Assembly (NCBI GenBank): GCA_011037195.1
Contig: JAAEAF010001978.1
Coordinates: 1 to 64,000 of the forward strand
DNA: 64,000 nucleotides
From: Triatoma infestans
Lineage: Eukaryota > Arthropoda > Insecta > Hemiptera > Reduviidae
Reading direction: 5' to 3'
A program made the translations under genes and the position numbers. The notes under the pieces are model-generated. The model did not search any database, was not told the origin of the DNA, and saw only the letters and a program-made list of their open reading frames with translations. Positions 37,101 to 52,100 of the stretch are shown here, in pieces. Each line of letters starts with the position of its first letter. The stretch's first letter is position 1.

Positions 37101-40100
37101 CAGGCCAGAGGCAGGCGAAAACGTTTATCCGTAGCCACTCGCCCAAGCTAACTGCGGAATTACTCCAATTAGGCCGGGTGGCCATAAGGCTAGCAGTTGG
37201 CTTTCTCACTGGCCATTGTAGACTAAATAAGCACATGCATCGCATGGTCCTGGCATCGGATAGCCTGTGTAGGTTTTGTCAGGAAGAAGAGGAGACGGCG
37301 CTGCACGTGGTATGTCAGTGCGAGGGACTGGCCTGGCTAAGGACCGCCTCTTTGGTAAAGAGAAGCTGGTGCCAACAAACCTCAGCCGGGGCCCCCTCTC
37401 TGACCTATTAAGTCTTTTAAGGCAAACAGGACTCGAGAGGGTGCTCTGGTGGCAGGTGCTCTAATTGACCACCTGGGAGCCCCCCCCCAATTCCACAGTC
37501 CGGTTAAGGACAGGATCGGGGAAGGTCCTCCAACTAGGGGGGTGCCACAATAGATCCTTGGGATGTCGCGGTGGCGCAGGCTGAAGAGCCAATTCCCCCG
37601 TTAGAATCTAATCTAATCTAATCATTTTAAACGGCTCGTCCGCCAACAACACCACGTCATCAGCAAATAGAAGTGAATTAATATTAATATTCCCCACCTT
37701 TATTCCCTCACCCAGATATTCCGCCAAATCATTTATATAAACGTTGAAAAGTATCGGGCTTAACAAACAACCCTGCTTAACCCCCATTGTGATGGTGAAT
37801 GGCTCTGACATCCCATCCTTCAACCGCACCACTGCACCAGTCTGATAATATAACATTTTGACAGTACTTATAAATTTTGAAGATACCCCAAGGCTTGCCA
37901 ATTTGATAAACAAGGAATCTCGGTCTATAGAATCAAATGCTGCACTGAAGTTTACAAAAAAAACAGTAAACTCTTTTATTCTTTTCTTGACTGTAATATT
38001 GTATTATATTAGTTAAAACGAATAGATTATCACTGGTAGAGTACCCATGCTGACCCTCATATAATTGGCCACTCTTCTCTAACCAAAGTGTCAATCTGTT
38101 CGCCAGTATCCCCGTAAACAATTTGACTACAGTGCCTATAAATGATGATCCCTTACAGTTATTCACCATATTTCGATTCCCTTTCTTATGTAACGGGAAC
38201 ACTATGGCTTTTTTACAATTTGAGGGTAAATTCCTTGCCTGTATAATGTTATTAAAAGCTTTTACTATCAATTCGAGGAAGGGATCAGTAGCATTTTTGT
38301 AAAACTCATAGGGTAATTTTCAGCTACAACTTAAAAACTTTTTATCGTGCTCAAAATTCCAAAATTCACCGCACAATAATTAATAATTACAGTATTTCCC
38401 CTTCCTGCTATATAGGTTAATTCCCCCCCCCCCCTAAGTCCCTTAGACTCCTTCCGTTTAATACAACCAGATTATTATCCACCAACAACTCAATAATTTT
38501 GGAACCCCTGCTATTTTTAAATTTGTCTTTAGTACTTCTTTGCAGAGCTATATTCTCCGTCAATTTATCTACCTCTTCTATAAACCCATTATCACTTCCT
38601 ATTCTTCCATTCCAGTCCCCTATCAAAATATACATAAGATCATTTCTATTATTTAAAAAATATTCTAATTTCTCAATCAGTAATCCAGTTATTGCGGTTT
38701 AAATAAATCGGCAATACATGTATAATTCCTAAGGTGGTATTAATTTTTACTGTTGGCCAATCAGAAAGTAACTTACTTTTCAAACTAATATTCCCTTTTC
38801 TCACTCCCACTAACATACCTCCAGATGCCCTACCTAATAAAAAATTTCTAGAAGCTGGGCTCCAAATTAACTCAAAATTACTGAAATAGTTGCTAAAAAA
38901 ACTCAAATCTTTTTCTTCAACAAATGTTTCAATCAAAATAAAAACATCGAAACTATTTATAAGATTTATAAAAAAACTATCTCTAACTTTATCTTTAAAC
39001 CCAGCAATATTATAAGATAATATTTTGCAACACATATACTCTAATTTTGATAAACTATGTGAAGATACCTGGCAGACTGCTTCCTCTCACAATGTTCCTC
39101 TGAGAACATGCAGCCATTTATTATCTTCCTCTCTACTTCCTTTAGGCCTTCTGCTTCATTCCACTTGAATTTCTTCCCTTCTAGTATCAACGTGTCCCCC
39201 ACAACCCGTGTCTTCAACTTTGGATTCTTCTTCTTTCAAAATTTGTATTTTATTTTCAGGTGGGCACTTTAGCTGGAAATCTATCAATAAAACATCAACA
39301 CAACGAGTTTCCCTCTGATATATTTCTTATTTTCTTGACTGTGGGTGCACAGGTTACAATACGTAAGTTGGTGTTTTAAAAATACAATGCAATACGTAAG
39401 TTAAAGTATAAGAAATATCTGGTGAGTCATATGTGAGTTGCTGATATGTATCAGTAGAAGTTCTCCTGTTGTGGGGTACCCGCAGGGAGCATCAAGATCC
39501 CTGAAGTGGTTGGTTTCTTCCTCCAGAGGAGATGAGTATGGAGAAGTAAAATCATTTTTATTTTGTTCCAGATGATAAAACAGGTATTAACAATACAGTA
39601 CCCTTATTGGAGTACCTGCAAATGAACATGTACAATAAGGTAATGACTACCATAACCCTACCTGCACTTAGCAGTCAACACTACTGTCTGCAAACATTCA
39701 AGGTGAATAGTTTTATTTGTTTTTGTTTTGACCACCATTCAGTAATACCAAAATCTGGTATGAAACACTCACACGACTTTCTCTTACTGTAATCTATATA
39801 ATTAAATCAAGAAATTGTCTTTTAAATTGCAAAGTTACATTGTTTTATTTGGCTGGCAACAAAAATAGTTGTGAGGATTTTACTTGTATACCTGAGCGCC
39901 CTTATGTGGAGCGCTCTATATCCAAACAACAAGTACAACAAGTATGTGCAAATTTAAATTTATATTAACTGACAAACCCTAAAACACCCTGTACAATTTT
40001 CCTAAATTTATTTCGGAAATATATTCCAGATAAAAGTGATATCGTTTCCATCTATGCAGCAAGGAATCCAAGTTTAAATAAAATGTTTGCAATCGTTTTT

Positions 40101-43100
40101 GAGAACATTCCAAAAATCTATTTTGAACAATGGCACTTCCGGTTATTTATGTGTATAGATGCTGAGATAGTAAGGCCCTCCTCCGAAATAAAATTATTAT
40201 TATTATACGAAATTGGCGACAAATTTAAATCTTTATAAAATATATAGTCTATAAAGTTTAATAATCAGAAACTATTTCTAGAAAAAGATTCTGAAATAAA
40301 ATGATATAAGTAAACATGTTTTCTGGCTTAATAGAATTCAGTTTGTCAAATATTCAGTTGTCTAAATTTCACCTTCCACTTATGTTTGAGGAGGTTGTCT
40401 TCCTTGCTCCCAGTGAACAGTCTAACTTCAATGCGTAACGTCATGTAGATTCAGACGCGCTCAGGTTGGCGGCTCTCTGCTGTCAGCATTGAAAAACCAG
40501 CAATTAATATCTCATTCCATAAAATATCCTTGCAATAGGACCTTGTGATGGTCCTTTATGCAGATGACCTATGTATATTGTCTTCTTCCTGGCTAGAAAT
40601 GCAGACTAACCTCAGAATTTTAGAAGGGTATTGTAGTGAAAATTCTCTTGAAGTGAATACCAAGAAAACCGTGGTGGTTCCCTTTCATAAAGGTGGAAGA
40701 CTCCCGAATTTTCCTAAATTTTTTTATGGCAGAGACAATATATCTGTAGAGAGAGAGCTCTTTTGTGTATTTGGGTGTCCCACTCTATGCATCAGGCAAA
40801 TTTACACAGACTGGTAAGTGGTTTTTGCAAAAGAGTATTGCAGCCAACTCTGTGGTATATAGATTATTAAGTACCAGTAAATCACATGTTTGGAGCACCA
40901 AATGCTATCTTTATAAATCTCTTTCAGAAAGTGTTTTGCTGTATATGGCTGAAATTTGAGGCTCCCAGTGTTTGGATATCCTCGAGAGGAGCCAAATTTT
41001 GTTTTTTAAGTCCTTCTACAACTTCCTTCTGGTACTCCAAACTCATACATTAGACTTGAAACAGGCAGAGTACACCTAAAATACAATGTTTTTAAAAGAA
41101 TGTTTAATTGGTGGGAAAAGTTGCTGTTAATGCCAGACAGCCGCATTCCTAGAATTTGTTATCTGAGATTGCATAAACTAACTGATTTTTCTTCAATACC
41201 TTTCAATTGGGTCTCTGAATTTAAATCGTTCCTTTATTCCATTGGAACGGAGAATGTATGGCTTAAACAGGATGCCTTTTTTCTACGAAAAAGCAGAAGT
41301 GATGTACTTGCCAAATTGAAAAATCACTTATTTTCCGTTGATGTTGACCTTGCTATAAATAGTCGCTATAATTTGTATTATAGAAATATTAGCTCTTTTC
41401 GACCTGGAGAAAGCTATCTCAATTTGACGTGCCATATCAACAAATTAAGATTGATGTCACAAACAAGACTGGCTTGTAAAAAGTGTTCTAGAATAACATT
41501 TGGTGATATGCGTTATAAATTTTCTCCCGAGAGTTACTGCCTACTCTGTGATTCACAACATTTTGATACATTGTCTCATTTTTTTTTTTATCGCTCGGAA
41601 CTTAATCAATTTAGAGTTAAATATATTTCCTGTTTCATAAATGAATCTATGTCTGAATCCGAAAAAATGGAAAATTTATTGAGCACTTTAAATTTAAGAA
41701 AAATGAACAACCTCTTTTTGTTTGTAGTGAATGGTCTCAGATTTAAGTGTTAATATATACATATATAGTGATTATTGATTATTTACATTATTTACAAAAT
41801 AGTTTCTTTGTTTTTTTTCTCTCTGTCGCCATAAGTGAGGTTTACATTTTCACCCTTTTTATTTTTCATACTATAGATCTTGAATATGTTATTGTTATTT
41901 ATTCCTTTTCCTTAATTAATTTTCTAGATGTGTTACTTTTTGTGTTTGTGTAGGACTTTTTTTCCTTTTCTTTTAAGGTGCTCATTTTTAGTTTGTTTTA
42001 TTGCTATTTTCGTATTCATAAAAAAAACAAGTCCTTGTTTTTTTTTTTGTTGTTGACCTTATAAAGTGTACACTTAAAAAGCAATAAATAAATATACTAT
42101 ACTATAAAATATCCTTGCAATATACCAAGAGAAATGTAGCAGAGCAAGAATGTGCATTGTCGCTAAGGATTTTCCATTAGTAAACCAGGGATTTTTTCCT
42201 TTTTTACTTCTCTTATCACAGTCAATGGATCCTCCGCTCGTTTCAGTACTGAGAGACGTATTAGCTTAAAGGCCGTCAAATACACTCGTTACCTCTTTAA
42301 GCTTCATCAAACAACGATATATGTCCAAGTAGCTCTTTGAAATTACATCTTAGAAGCAAATTACAATTAAGCCAGATTTCATCGAAATATTTGTCACACT
42401 GCTTCGATGCAACTGTAATTAGCAAGTATTGCTGGGTTTCATGTGCTTTTACAGCAATAGTTATCCGCAAAAGAGGCAAAGAAAAAATAATTTAAAAAAA
42501 GCACAATCCTAATTGCACATTGTTAAATTTCAATTATATTAAAAAATAGAAATTTCTATCTTTTGCGAGCATGCTTGAACTGCTTCAAGAGAAATATAGC
42601 ATTGCTGAAACTGACGTTTGTTTCTCGATCTGACATCAAGTACATTGCCTCAAGAAGTAGCCATTCTACTGAAATCAGGCTGTACTAACATCTTCGTTAA
42701 CAGATTTTGCGACAATCACGTATTTCTTAAGTGGATGCACACGCTAATTTACAATGGTTGCCGATTATACTTCTAAAAAAACTGTTATATCTAAAGAAAC
42801 CCAACAATCAGGTATTTATTGTATATATTCCAGATAATGCCCAGAAAACAAAACGTTCATGCTACTGTCAATGCCGGGTTCTTGTTTAGAATAAATCGAG
42901 ACAACTGCGTTGTAGAAGAGAGACCAGTTATAGTCTACGGAAATATTAGTAATAGTTTTGTAAGTATGATTGCTCTAAATGTAAAAAGATATAAATATGT
43001 GGACAAAGATTTCTTTCATTATTTTTCATTTTTTCAGACACATGCTTATAATACAGAATCTTATTTAACTGGAAAATCATTGATGAAACAGGAAACACTA

Positions 43101-46100
43101 ACCAGTGCATTAAAGAAATTATGTAATGAAATAAATCCAGAATTTTATCCGGTAGAAGCCAGTCCAGAGTACAGGAAGAAGTTGGCTGTATCCCTTTTCT
43201 ATCGGGTAATAGTCAATAAATTATTCTTTATGATGTGGGAATCCAAAAAAGGCAATGTTTAGGCAAAAATCTTATTTTTTTCAACTAAGTATATGTTTAA
43301 AATTTTAGTGAATTTGTTTGACAAGCGAATGCGATGTTGTTAATAGCATCTTGTAGTCTATATCTTGTAAGAAGATCTCGTATTATGTCCTTGGACATAC
43401 GGCCTTGTCGTTCACGCTAATCCAACCTAATTATACTTTTAGGTGAATAGCTATTATTAAACTTTTTAAAAGTAACTGACAAAGTTTTTCATCTGTCGCT
43501 AATCTGGAGTCTGTCACTCCGCCTGGTTTGTTGTGCTTCTCCATTGGCTGCATTCTTTTGAGATGCAGCAAAAGGGATCTGGTTAGATGAGATCTGCAAT
43601 TCGTTGCCCTTGTGGCCCGTAAAACCCCCGAACACTCACGCTGAGTGAGGCTTGCTTATGCTTCCCTGCCTGCAAAGATAGTCTCAAACTAGCATTGAAT
43701 TGACTTTATAGCAACTTGACGCTGAAATCTTAAGTCTTACATTTTAGGACCTGAATAGCAGATATAGCAATAACCGCTACTTCTTCTCCCTGAAAATGAT
43801 ATCACAACAAACCCTATATCTAGTTTACATAAGCTTACTAAGATATAAACTTCGGTTTAACTTGTACTTGGTTTAATTAATACTATGTTCCGAAGCTCTT
43901 GTAACCGTTATTATATCAGATAGGTCAAAGCCATTAAACATTTATAATTTGTTAGAAGAATTTTTAATATTTAATTAAGGTAAATTGGGGAAGAGATTAG
44001 ATTGGTAGTGCGTTGGATTGTCACGGGGAGTTCCCCGGTTCAAGTCTAGTGCTGCCCTTAAATTTTCTCTTCCTAGGAGCCTCTACAGCTCAATGATCGG
44101 GGATGGACAGCGTTGTCTATAGCGAGAGAACACTGTCCGGAGGCCGGCAGTCACTGAGGAGGCTCCGGACGCCAATGACCTAGATGTTAACGCGCCTTCA
44201 ATTAAAAAAATAAAAAATAGATAAGGTAAATTAATATTGAAATTGTTCAACAGTATGTACTCAGCGTAAATCCAGATTTCGTAAACAAGCGATATCGCAG
44301 TGGATACAATAATCTTCAACGACCGCTGTCATCTGGTAAGCAGGAATATGTGACCAACAAAAAAGAATGGCCCTTAACACAACCAATTCCAAAGATAGAA
44401 TCCTTGATACAATGTTCTGGTAAGTAGTTGTTGAAGATAATTTCTTAATTTAAAAAAAATGCATAGAATCTCTAAAAGCTTAAAAATAACAAAAAACTTT
44501 TGGCAACCATTTCATTCATAAATAGAGCGGTTCCAACCATTCATCAATGTCGAGTATGTTTCATTTCTTCGGAGAATCTACCAATTGGTAACATTCTTTA
44601 ATTGAAAATGTTTCTCATATACATTTGCTATTATATATTTGCTCATAAATATTTGTTAAATGACAGCAAATTATTGGACCCAAGAGTGCGGCTCCAAGCC
44701 AAATACACTGCCATCTATATCCTGAAATATGCATTTTATTTACAGTATATATAGTCACTGGTAATATAAATACGGTTTTGTTAAACAGATTTGAGGTAAT
44801 TTCCCAAGAGTTAAAAGATGAAATTAAAGCCTCACCTACCGAAAATAAGAATGCCATAAACTCTTTAAACAAAGAAGTTAATGCTGCGGTAAAGTATGTG
44901 AGAGATAATTTTTTTAAATAAATAAAATTTGAATAAATTGGAAAGGGAAAACCAACTTTTAAAACAAGAAATTGAATCCCTGCGCCATGATATTAACGTA
45001 AACACCCAAAACAGTTCTGTAACACTTTGAAAATTTGTAATATACCTGAAGTTTCCAATAAACCTCAGTTATTCAGCACAGAATTACAGCCTACATTTGA
45101 AAAACTCCCTATTCATTTCAAGGAATCCCTAACAACCTACAACTTGAAGATATTCCTTGAAACAAGACAGCTGAAATTAGATGGCATATTCGAATTTGTC
45201 TGGTGCAGAAATGGAAACATCTTTGCGAGGAGAAACGCAATTCGAAAGTACTACCACAATCAGTTCTCTTGAGGACCTCAAAGAACATCGTAAGACTGTA
45301 TCGGTCATTCCAGATGACCCACTTACAGAGCAGGAAGAGGACTATAGTGAACACAGCAGCCAAGTATCCGATTCATCCGTAACAGGCAGACGCTCGCCCA
45401 TACCATGCAATCCAAAAAAAGGAAGCTAAAAGCAATAGGTTTAACAGGTTCATTGAATAATTTTTTAATTCTAAAGACCAATTTACAGAAGTAAAGGTCT
45501 GTTCAACTCCGATTAAAGTAATTCTGGAATATTAATGGTTATTCGAACATAAATTTATTACAGGGTAATCAAATTTCAAAATTTTGCACCTATGATGTTA
45601 TCTTTTTATCTGAAACCTGGCCTACTTCTGAACCCCTATATTCCAAATCTAAATACCTGGAAAATTATAACCTAATATGTAGCAATGCTACTAAAGAACA
45701 TTTAAAAGGCCGTCCAAGTGGAGGGATTCTTGTTCTGTTAAATAAATCATTTTCATATGAAGTTTAGATATATCTGTACATTGTATTATTATATTAATTA
45801 ACATCTATACAAGAAAATATATTTTAGGTAATGTATATTTCAAACCAACTATTGAATTGAAATTAGTTCTCCAAAAATTTTTAAATTTGTAATTACTATT
45901 ATTTCTTTTAATAACCCAGAAGTTGATATATTCTTGGGAGGTGAGAGGAATTACAAAAATGTAATAAAATTAGCGAAAAGTTCCTACTTTGAAAATTTCA
46001 TTAAACTTTTCAATAATATAATAACACTACATTATTCTTGGAAAACATTCGTAAGTTCAGGTTTGTTAAAACTTCCCATCAAAATGAAATCGCTGTGAAT

Positions 46101-49100
46101 TCCTGGATCAGTTATTTCTCCCAACTCTACACTCCTATTCAGATAAATTTATTTTCGCCACTGATGTTCGACACCCCTTCTTTGTTGCTGACTTCTCTAT
46201 AAATGAAATTAATTTGGCCTTGCCAAATTGTAAAAATTTTAAAGCACCAGGCCCTAACGGCCTGTCAAATGAATTTTACAAAAAAAAATCCCTGAAAACT
46301 GTGCTAGATTCATTCATCAAGTTAGACTCACTCTCTGCTGATATTACAACTCAAAGAAAAGAACAATCTTCTGTATGTACTGGATATGCAAACTTTTAAA
46401 AGAGAATTTAAAAACTTTTTTCTAATTTAGAAAAAGATTTGAAAGTTTGTAAAAAAAAATCCCAAAATTTTTGTTGAAAATAATTATTCAAAGATACAAA
46501 TTAATAATTTAAGCAAAGAGGTGTTATTTTGTTCGCAGACTCCTTATTTAAATACCGTTAAAATAGACAATATTTCTGTTTCCGAAAATTAAAATCTTTA
46601 TTCCATTATTGAAGGAATGTCAAAACAGATTGATGTTAATTTAAGGGTGGAAGCTGTTGATTATATTTATCGACGAAAGTTTGGTCGCGGTAATTATCCA
46701 CCCTCAATAATTGTGAAATTCTTAATATTCTTTGTTAAATAGAAATTTGTGAGAAACGTCAAATTAAACAAGGGTAAATTAAAATCTTCTGATAATAAAC
46801 AACAGATATATGTGAACGATTTGCTTTCGCCGTCTGCCTACAAGCTATTTGTTCAAGTCAGGGAGCTAAAAAAGCGAGGTTTATTGTTTTCAGTTTGGCA
46901 TCGTGACAGCCACATATTTATTAAGATAAATGCCGAGGGCGTACCGAAAACAATTAGTTCAGTTGAGGTGCTGAATATCCTCTAACGTCTTTTCAGCGGA
47001 AACCTTTTTTACTGAGAAGATGATGTTGCGGACTCAGATGCTTCAGTTAAATCAACAGGTTCTAAACGATCAAGAAAGAATGTCAAACAGCCAAAGTCTG
47101 CAACAATGCAGGGTTTTTTGTTCAAGAAACCGAAGGTCTTTTAGCTAACGATACTTCTATAGGTATTACGAAAAATGTTTTTGCTGGTCTGAATTCTGAG
47201 GTTTACAATTTTTAAAGATAGGATTTTGGAACATTACTGGTTTGAAGTGTTTATTTAATCTATTAAGTGGCGAAATTGATAAAATATTAAAGCTTCAAAT
47301 ACTTTGTGTCTGTGAGACCTGGCTTTATCACCGTCAGTTTTCCCTTCCTTCATTTCTTAATAATTATGATGATTTTTTTTCAAAAGCTTCTAAATATCAT
47401 GTGAAGGGTAGAGCATCTGGTGGTTTGTTAGTTTTCTTTAAAAACAAAAATTTTTTCAGAAATAAACATTGAAATTTGTACAGAAAATTTTTTATGTTTA
47501 TGTTTTAACTTGGGGAACTCTGTTTTTATCCAGGGAATTATTTATTGACCTCCATCTCTAGATGATTCAAATAAAGTCAGTTCTTTTTCCGAACACTTAT
47601 ATTACTTGTTGCAACTTTACCTATAGCTCATATAATAATAGGGGGCGATTTTAACTCACGAATAGGATTAACTTAATGAATTTGAGGATGATATCTTTGC
47701 AAATAGTTTTCTGTCAAATAGCAGAAATTCACAAGACTTAGTTATAAATAAGAGAGGCAAACTTTTGGTGGATTTAATGAGTGAATTCGGCTTCTTTGTT
47801 TGCAACGGTAGAACACCAGAGATGAAAATTCTGGCAGTTATACGAACTTTAATAAGCAAGGATGCAGTGTTGTCGATCTGGTTTGATCCAATTCAAGCTG
47901 TGCACGTTACATTCATAAATTTGATGTTATAAATAATTCTCAATTCACTTATCACAACTTACGTATTTTATCAGTTATAAATCCCTCTTTAAAACCCAGT
48001 TCTAACAAAAATATTATTTCTAAACCTCCAGTGCATTATTTAAATAGAGATACTGAAACTCTAAATAAATTTAAAACTTTATTAGTTGACCCTGAAATTC
48101 TTGGTGCGAGCTCTGTTTCATCTAATGATGAAAAGTATTTTTTTTTTGGCCATATGCATAAAGTAATTAAAACTTCTGATACGTTGATTGTTACAAATTT
48201 TAATTATTCTGTGTCTAATAGGGGAATTGAGTTCAGTTATTCCTGTCACTTTGCAAAAAGAAGAGTTAAGGCCAAACTGAAGATTTGTAAGGCAACTTCA
48301 TTCAGTAATGACTCCTTAACTGACTACCACAAATTAAAAAAAATTATAAAATTACAGATATGTCTAATAAAAAGAAATATTTTGATAATATAAAAGTAAC
48401 TTTAAGGATTGCTAAAAATACTACTGAGTTTTGGTCAGCTGTAGCCAAGTTTAGGGTAAAATCTTTTACCTCAAATATTCTTTCTTGTCAGGATTGGGAG
48501 GAATTCTATGATTGTTTTTTTCTCCAAAAATTGTTGATAATATTAGCTTCTTTGGTTATTTCGCTTCCCATTTTAGATGCAGATATCTCTTTGGAAGAGT
48601 TACTCTCAAGTATTAATGACTGTAAACCCAAGAAGGCGACTGGTTTGGATTTGATCCCCAATGAATGTTTTAAAAATCTTAGTTCCTCCCGGGTGGGTTT
48701 TTCTCTTAACTCTATTTAATCAAGTTATTCATTCTGAAATCCTCCCTAAATCATGGTCTTCAATTAGAATGAAACTATTACATAAAAAGGGTGATCCCTC
48801 AGACCCAAACAACTACAGGGGTATAGCGATTTTCAATTGCATTACCAAGCTTTTCACTAAGAGCAAATGGGTTTTCGAAAGGGAAGGGGTTGCCGCGATT
48901 GTGTATTTGTACTTTCATCCATTATTAACATTAACCTGAGGCTGAAACGAAGTAAAGTTTTTGTAGACTACAGGAGAGCTTTCGACTCTGTTAATCACAA
49001 GAAATTATGGAGTAAGGTCTACAGTTTAGGTAAGTCGGAAAATCCTACAAGTTCTCAAAAATTTGTCAATGCTTCGATGGTAATTCAAGTCGATAATGAT

Positions 49101-52100
49101 TGCTCTAAAGAGATATTGCTTTCGGAGGGAATTTTGCAGGGTGAAATCTTGAGTCCTCTCTTATTTTCCTTATATCTCTCAGATATAGTGCCTTTTTTGC
49201 CGATGGCACTCAGAAACTACCTGACCTTTATCGGTGCTGAGGAACTATGGTCATTGAAGTATTTTTTGCTCATTTATTACTATTATTTATTTTGTTTATT
49301 TTTGCCATGTGAATCCACTTTCTTTGTTCTTTTATTCAAATTTATTTTTAACTTCTTTTACTCTCACTATGTATTTATTTTCTACCTTTTGTTGTTGAGT
49401 ATATAGTTACTTAAGTTTACCTACCCTACTCATTTATAATTTTTTTATTTTCAGTATTTGTTATATTTTTTCAGCAAGCATTAGTTATATTTATTCACTA
49501 GAAGTTTTTTATTTGTTTTTGTTATACTTTATGCAAGTTTTTTTTTTTGCTCTCTATCTCCTTTCTTTTGTATTTTCGAGGTTCATCTCCCTCTGTATAC
49601 CGCTAAGGTTAAAGCAGTTGGACAAATAAATTTTTACTCACCAGAAGATAAAAAAAAGTTAAATAATTAATAATGCTATAATTCTAATTTATCATTATTT
49701 CTGTGATCAGTATTAGTATTATATAAGTTGGCTTCTAAGCTTTTTTCTCGTGTGTGTACTTTTCTTTATGTATTTGTACTTTTCTGACAAACCAAACTCT
49801 CTGATTTTACTTATGAAAAAATCAGAAATAAATAAATAAATATATAGTCACCGCCTCCAAGCTTAGACTAGTGGCTACCTTTGATCCAAGAATTCAGGAT
49901 TTGATATTCGTTCGATTTAGCAATATCGAACCTGAATCCTGGAAGGTGTAGATGTGAGAGGTCATGAATAATATGGGCAGCTGTAGGGATAAGCTAAACC
50001 CCGATATTTGTACTTAATAGCTACTGCTGTATGTAAATGTAAGAAGTGTCAATGAAAGTAGTTACATTCTCTTAAGCATACCAGGATTTCTGAAGAAATG
50101 GTAGGCAATTTCTCCAAGATTCCTATACATTTGCATTTCTGTTCTTCATGAATAGTTTCGTCAGCATTTTTGTAAAGGTATACCTTATTTATTATTTCTA
50201 TTAGCTTTTGGTTGGAAAATATATGTATTATGGTTTTGCATGTACATTTTCCTTTTCCATTTATTCTGCCTGAATGAGAAGATCTTGTCTCTACCTGTAA
50301 GTAGTTTCGTTTATTTCTATCTTTATTTCTGATGGCCTTTATTAATTTGTATTAAATCATTGGCTGAAAAGCCTGGCGCCCAACTGTCTAAAGATCTGGA
50401 ACCCAATAAATTTTCTAAATCATCGGAAAATGTTATATTTTGGAGGTGATGCAGTTAGGCGAGGAAGGGGGGTTGGGCGGCCAGGATAGGTGTGAACATT
50501 CTATTATTCTATAGAATCTCAATTCTCTGCAGCTCACTGTTCGGTGATTGACTGTTTGTCTGTAACGAGAGAACACTGTCCGGAGGCCGGCAGTGCTCAG
50601 AGAAGGCTCCGGGCGCCAATGACCATAGATGTTGACGCTCCATAAATTAAAAAAAAAATATATTTATTGATAGGTGTTAGATTGTCTTTACAAATACAGT
50701 CATTTAGTTACTCCAGCGTTGTTGAGGAGATGTCGGAAGAGGTCCAAATCAGACGGACAAACAGACAGTTGTATCTGGTCTCTTGATAGATCAGAGCGTT
50801 CGAGCCCACTTCACAATGAATGTCCTATAGTTGTATTACCTGTAGTAGAAATAGTAATGTAATTGCCAATTGTTAGCGGTTTTTTTAAGGAGCTCTCTCA
50901 CAGCTAGCTCACCACTCTCCAGTCCTCTCGTTCGGTCGCTCTCCCCTCCACTCTAATGCGTATTTTCGTCACCGATAGTAGCAATTCACTGGTTCACTTT
51001 CTCGTCACACTTACTAGTATGTACCTACTTAACTGCATATTTACTTACTGCTAATGACGTAACGTCACAGAAGTATGTTGAAATTTTTTTTTTTTCTGTT
51101 TAACTAAGGTGAAGCAGAATATATTAATGACAAACCCAGGTATCCCACAGAACTGTATGGTGCATTAGTTTTGGCAGATAAAGGGAATGGAGTGATTAAA
51201 AATATTGATACATCATCTGCCCTGGTTAGTATAAATCATTTAGAAAAAAATTCCTGACAATAATACTAATTTCTATTGATAATAATCACTTTTTTTTTAT
51301 AGAAAATTCCAGGCGTTGTTGCATTTTACAAAGCTGATGATATCCCAGGTCGTAATACGTTTATACTGCCTTCTGTATCATACGGGCTACAGATAGAATT
51401 TGAAGAGGTACAATTATTGAAACTGTAATGCATTTAAAACATTTTTATTGATCTAAAATACTTACAAGAAATAATGTATATATGTAAATGGTTGCAGATA
51501 TTTTGCAGTGGTAAAACTTTGTGCGCTGGCCAACCAGTCGGAATAATTGTTGGCGTTTCTCAAGAATTAGCGATTAAAGCTAGCCGCTGTGTTAAGATAA
51601 TTTATTCCTCGGAGCAGAAACCACTACTCACAGTTCAAGACGTTCTGGATTCTGGAGATCAGTCTAGGATTATATTACAGAACACCAAAGAACCAATACA
51701 AACTAAACGTATGTAGATTTGTTTCCTTGTTGGAGGAAGTGGACCTCCCACTTTTTCAAGAATCTTGAGGTACCCAGCCAAACTACCTGAACAGCACCTA
51801 AACTTAACACATACAGCTCAAGAATGCATGTAGAGAATGCAGACAGAGGTTTGAAGGGTTGTGACTATAAAGTCAAAACTGTACCAATTAGAAGATTTAT
51901 TTCTGTTCCGTTGGACGCCACTGTTTGACATACAATTTAAGTAGTCTATAAATTGTCTATGAATGTCTATGAAGTTCTGGTTTCTGTAATTATAAATATG
52001 TTAAACATAGCCCCAGGGAAATTCTATACAATCCTATCACACATACATCCATTTGCAAATTTCTCTAATTTTAGATAATAAATACAGTCATAACATTGAT

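Larger units (their letters stand above)
46445..49850 (+). mobile_element. LINE copy B, ORF1 to RT, then deletion to 3' UTR
   Basis: ORF1 lies at about 46590-46985 ([31 protein letters not shown]). Endonuclease follows at 47215-47890 ([25 protein letters not shown]). Then linker at 48031-48700 ([17 protein letters not shown]), RT start ([20 protein letters not shown]) and RT core ([36 protein letters not shown]) to about 49200. The frame then jumps to the 3' UTR, so motif C is missing. The end at 49850 is AAATAAATAAATAAATATAT-like. Confidence 0.85.

Noticed and set aside
39640..39646. GTAATG as an AOX donor inside exon 8
   Set aside because: Reading through gives [21 protein letters not shown], which fits the family and joins in phase to IMPRKQ.
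43987..44221. Functional tRNA gene
   Set aside because: It has an A-box/B-box head but a long non-tRNA body, an A-rich tail, a target duplication and sibling copies, all marks of a SINE.
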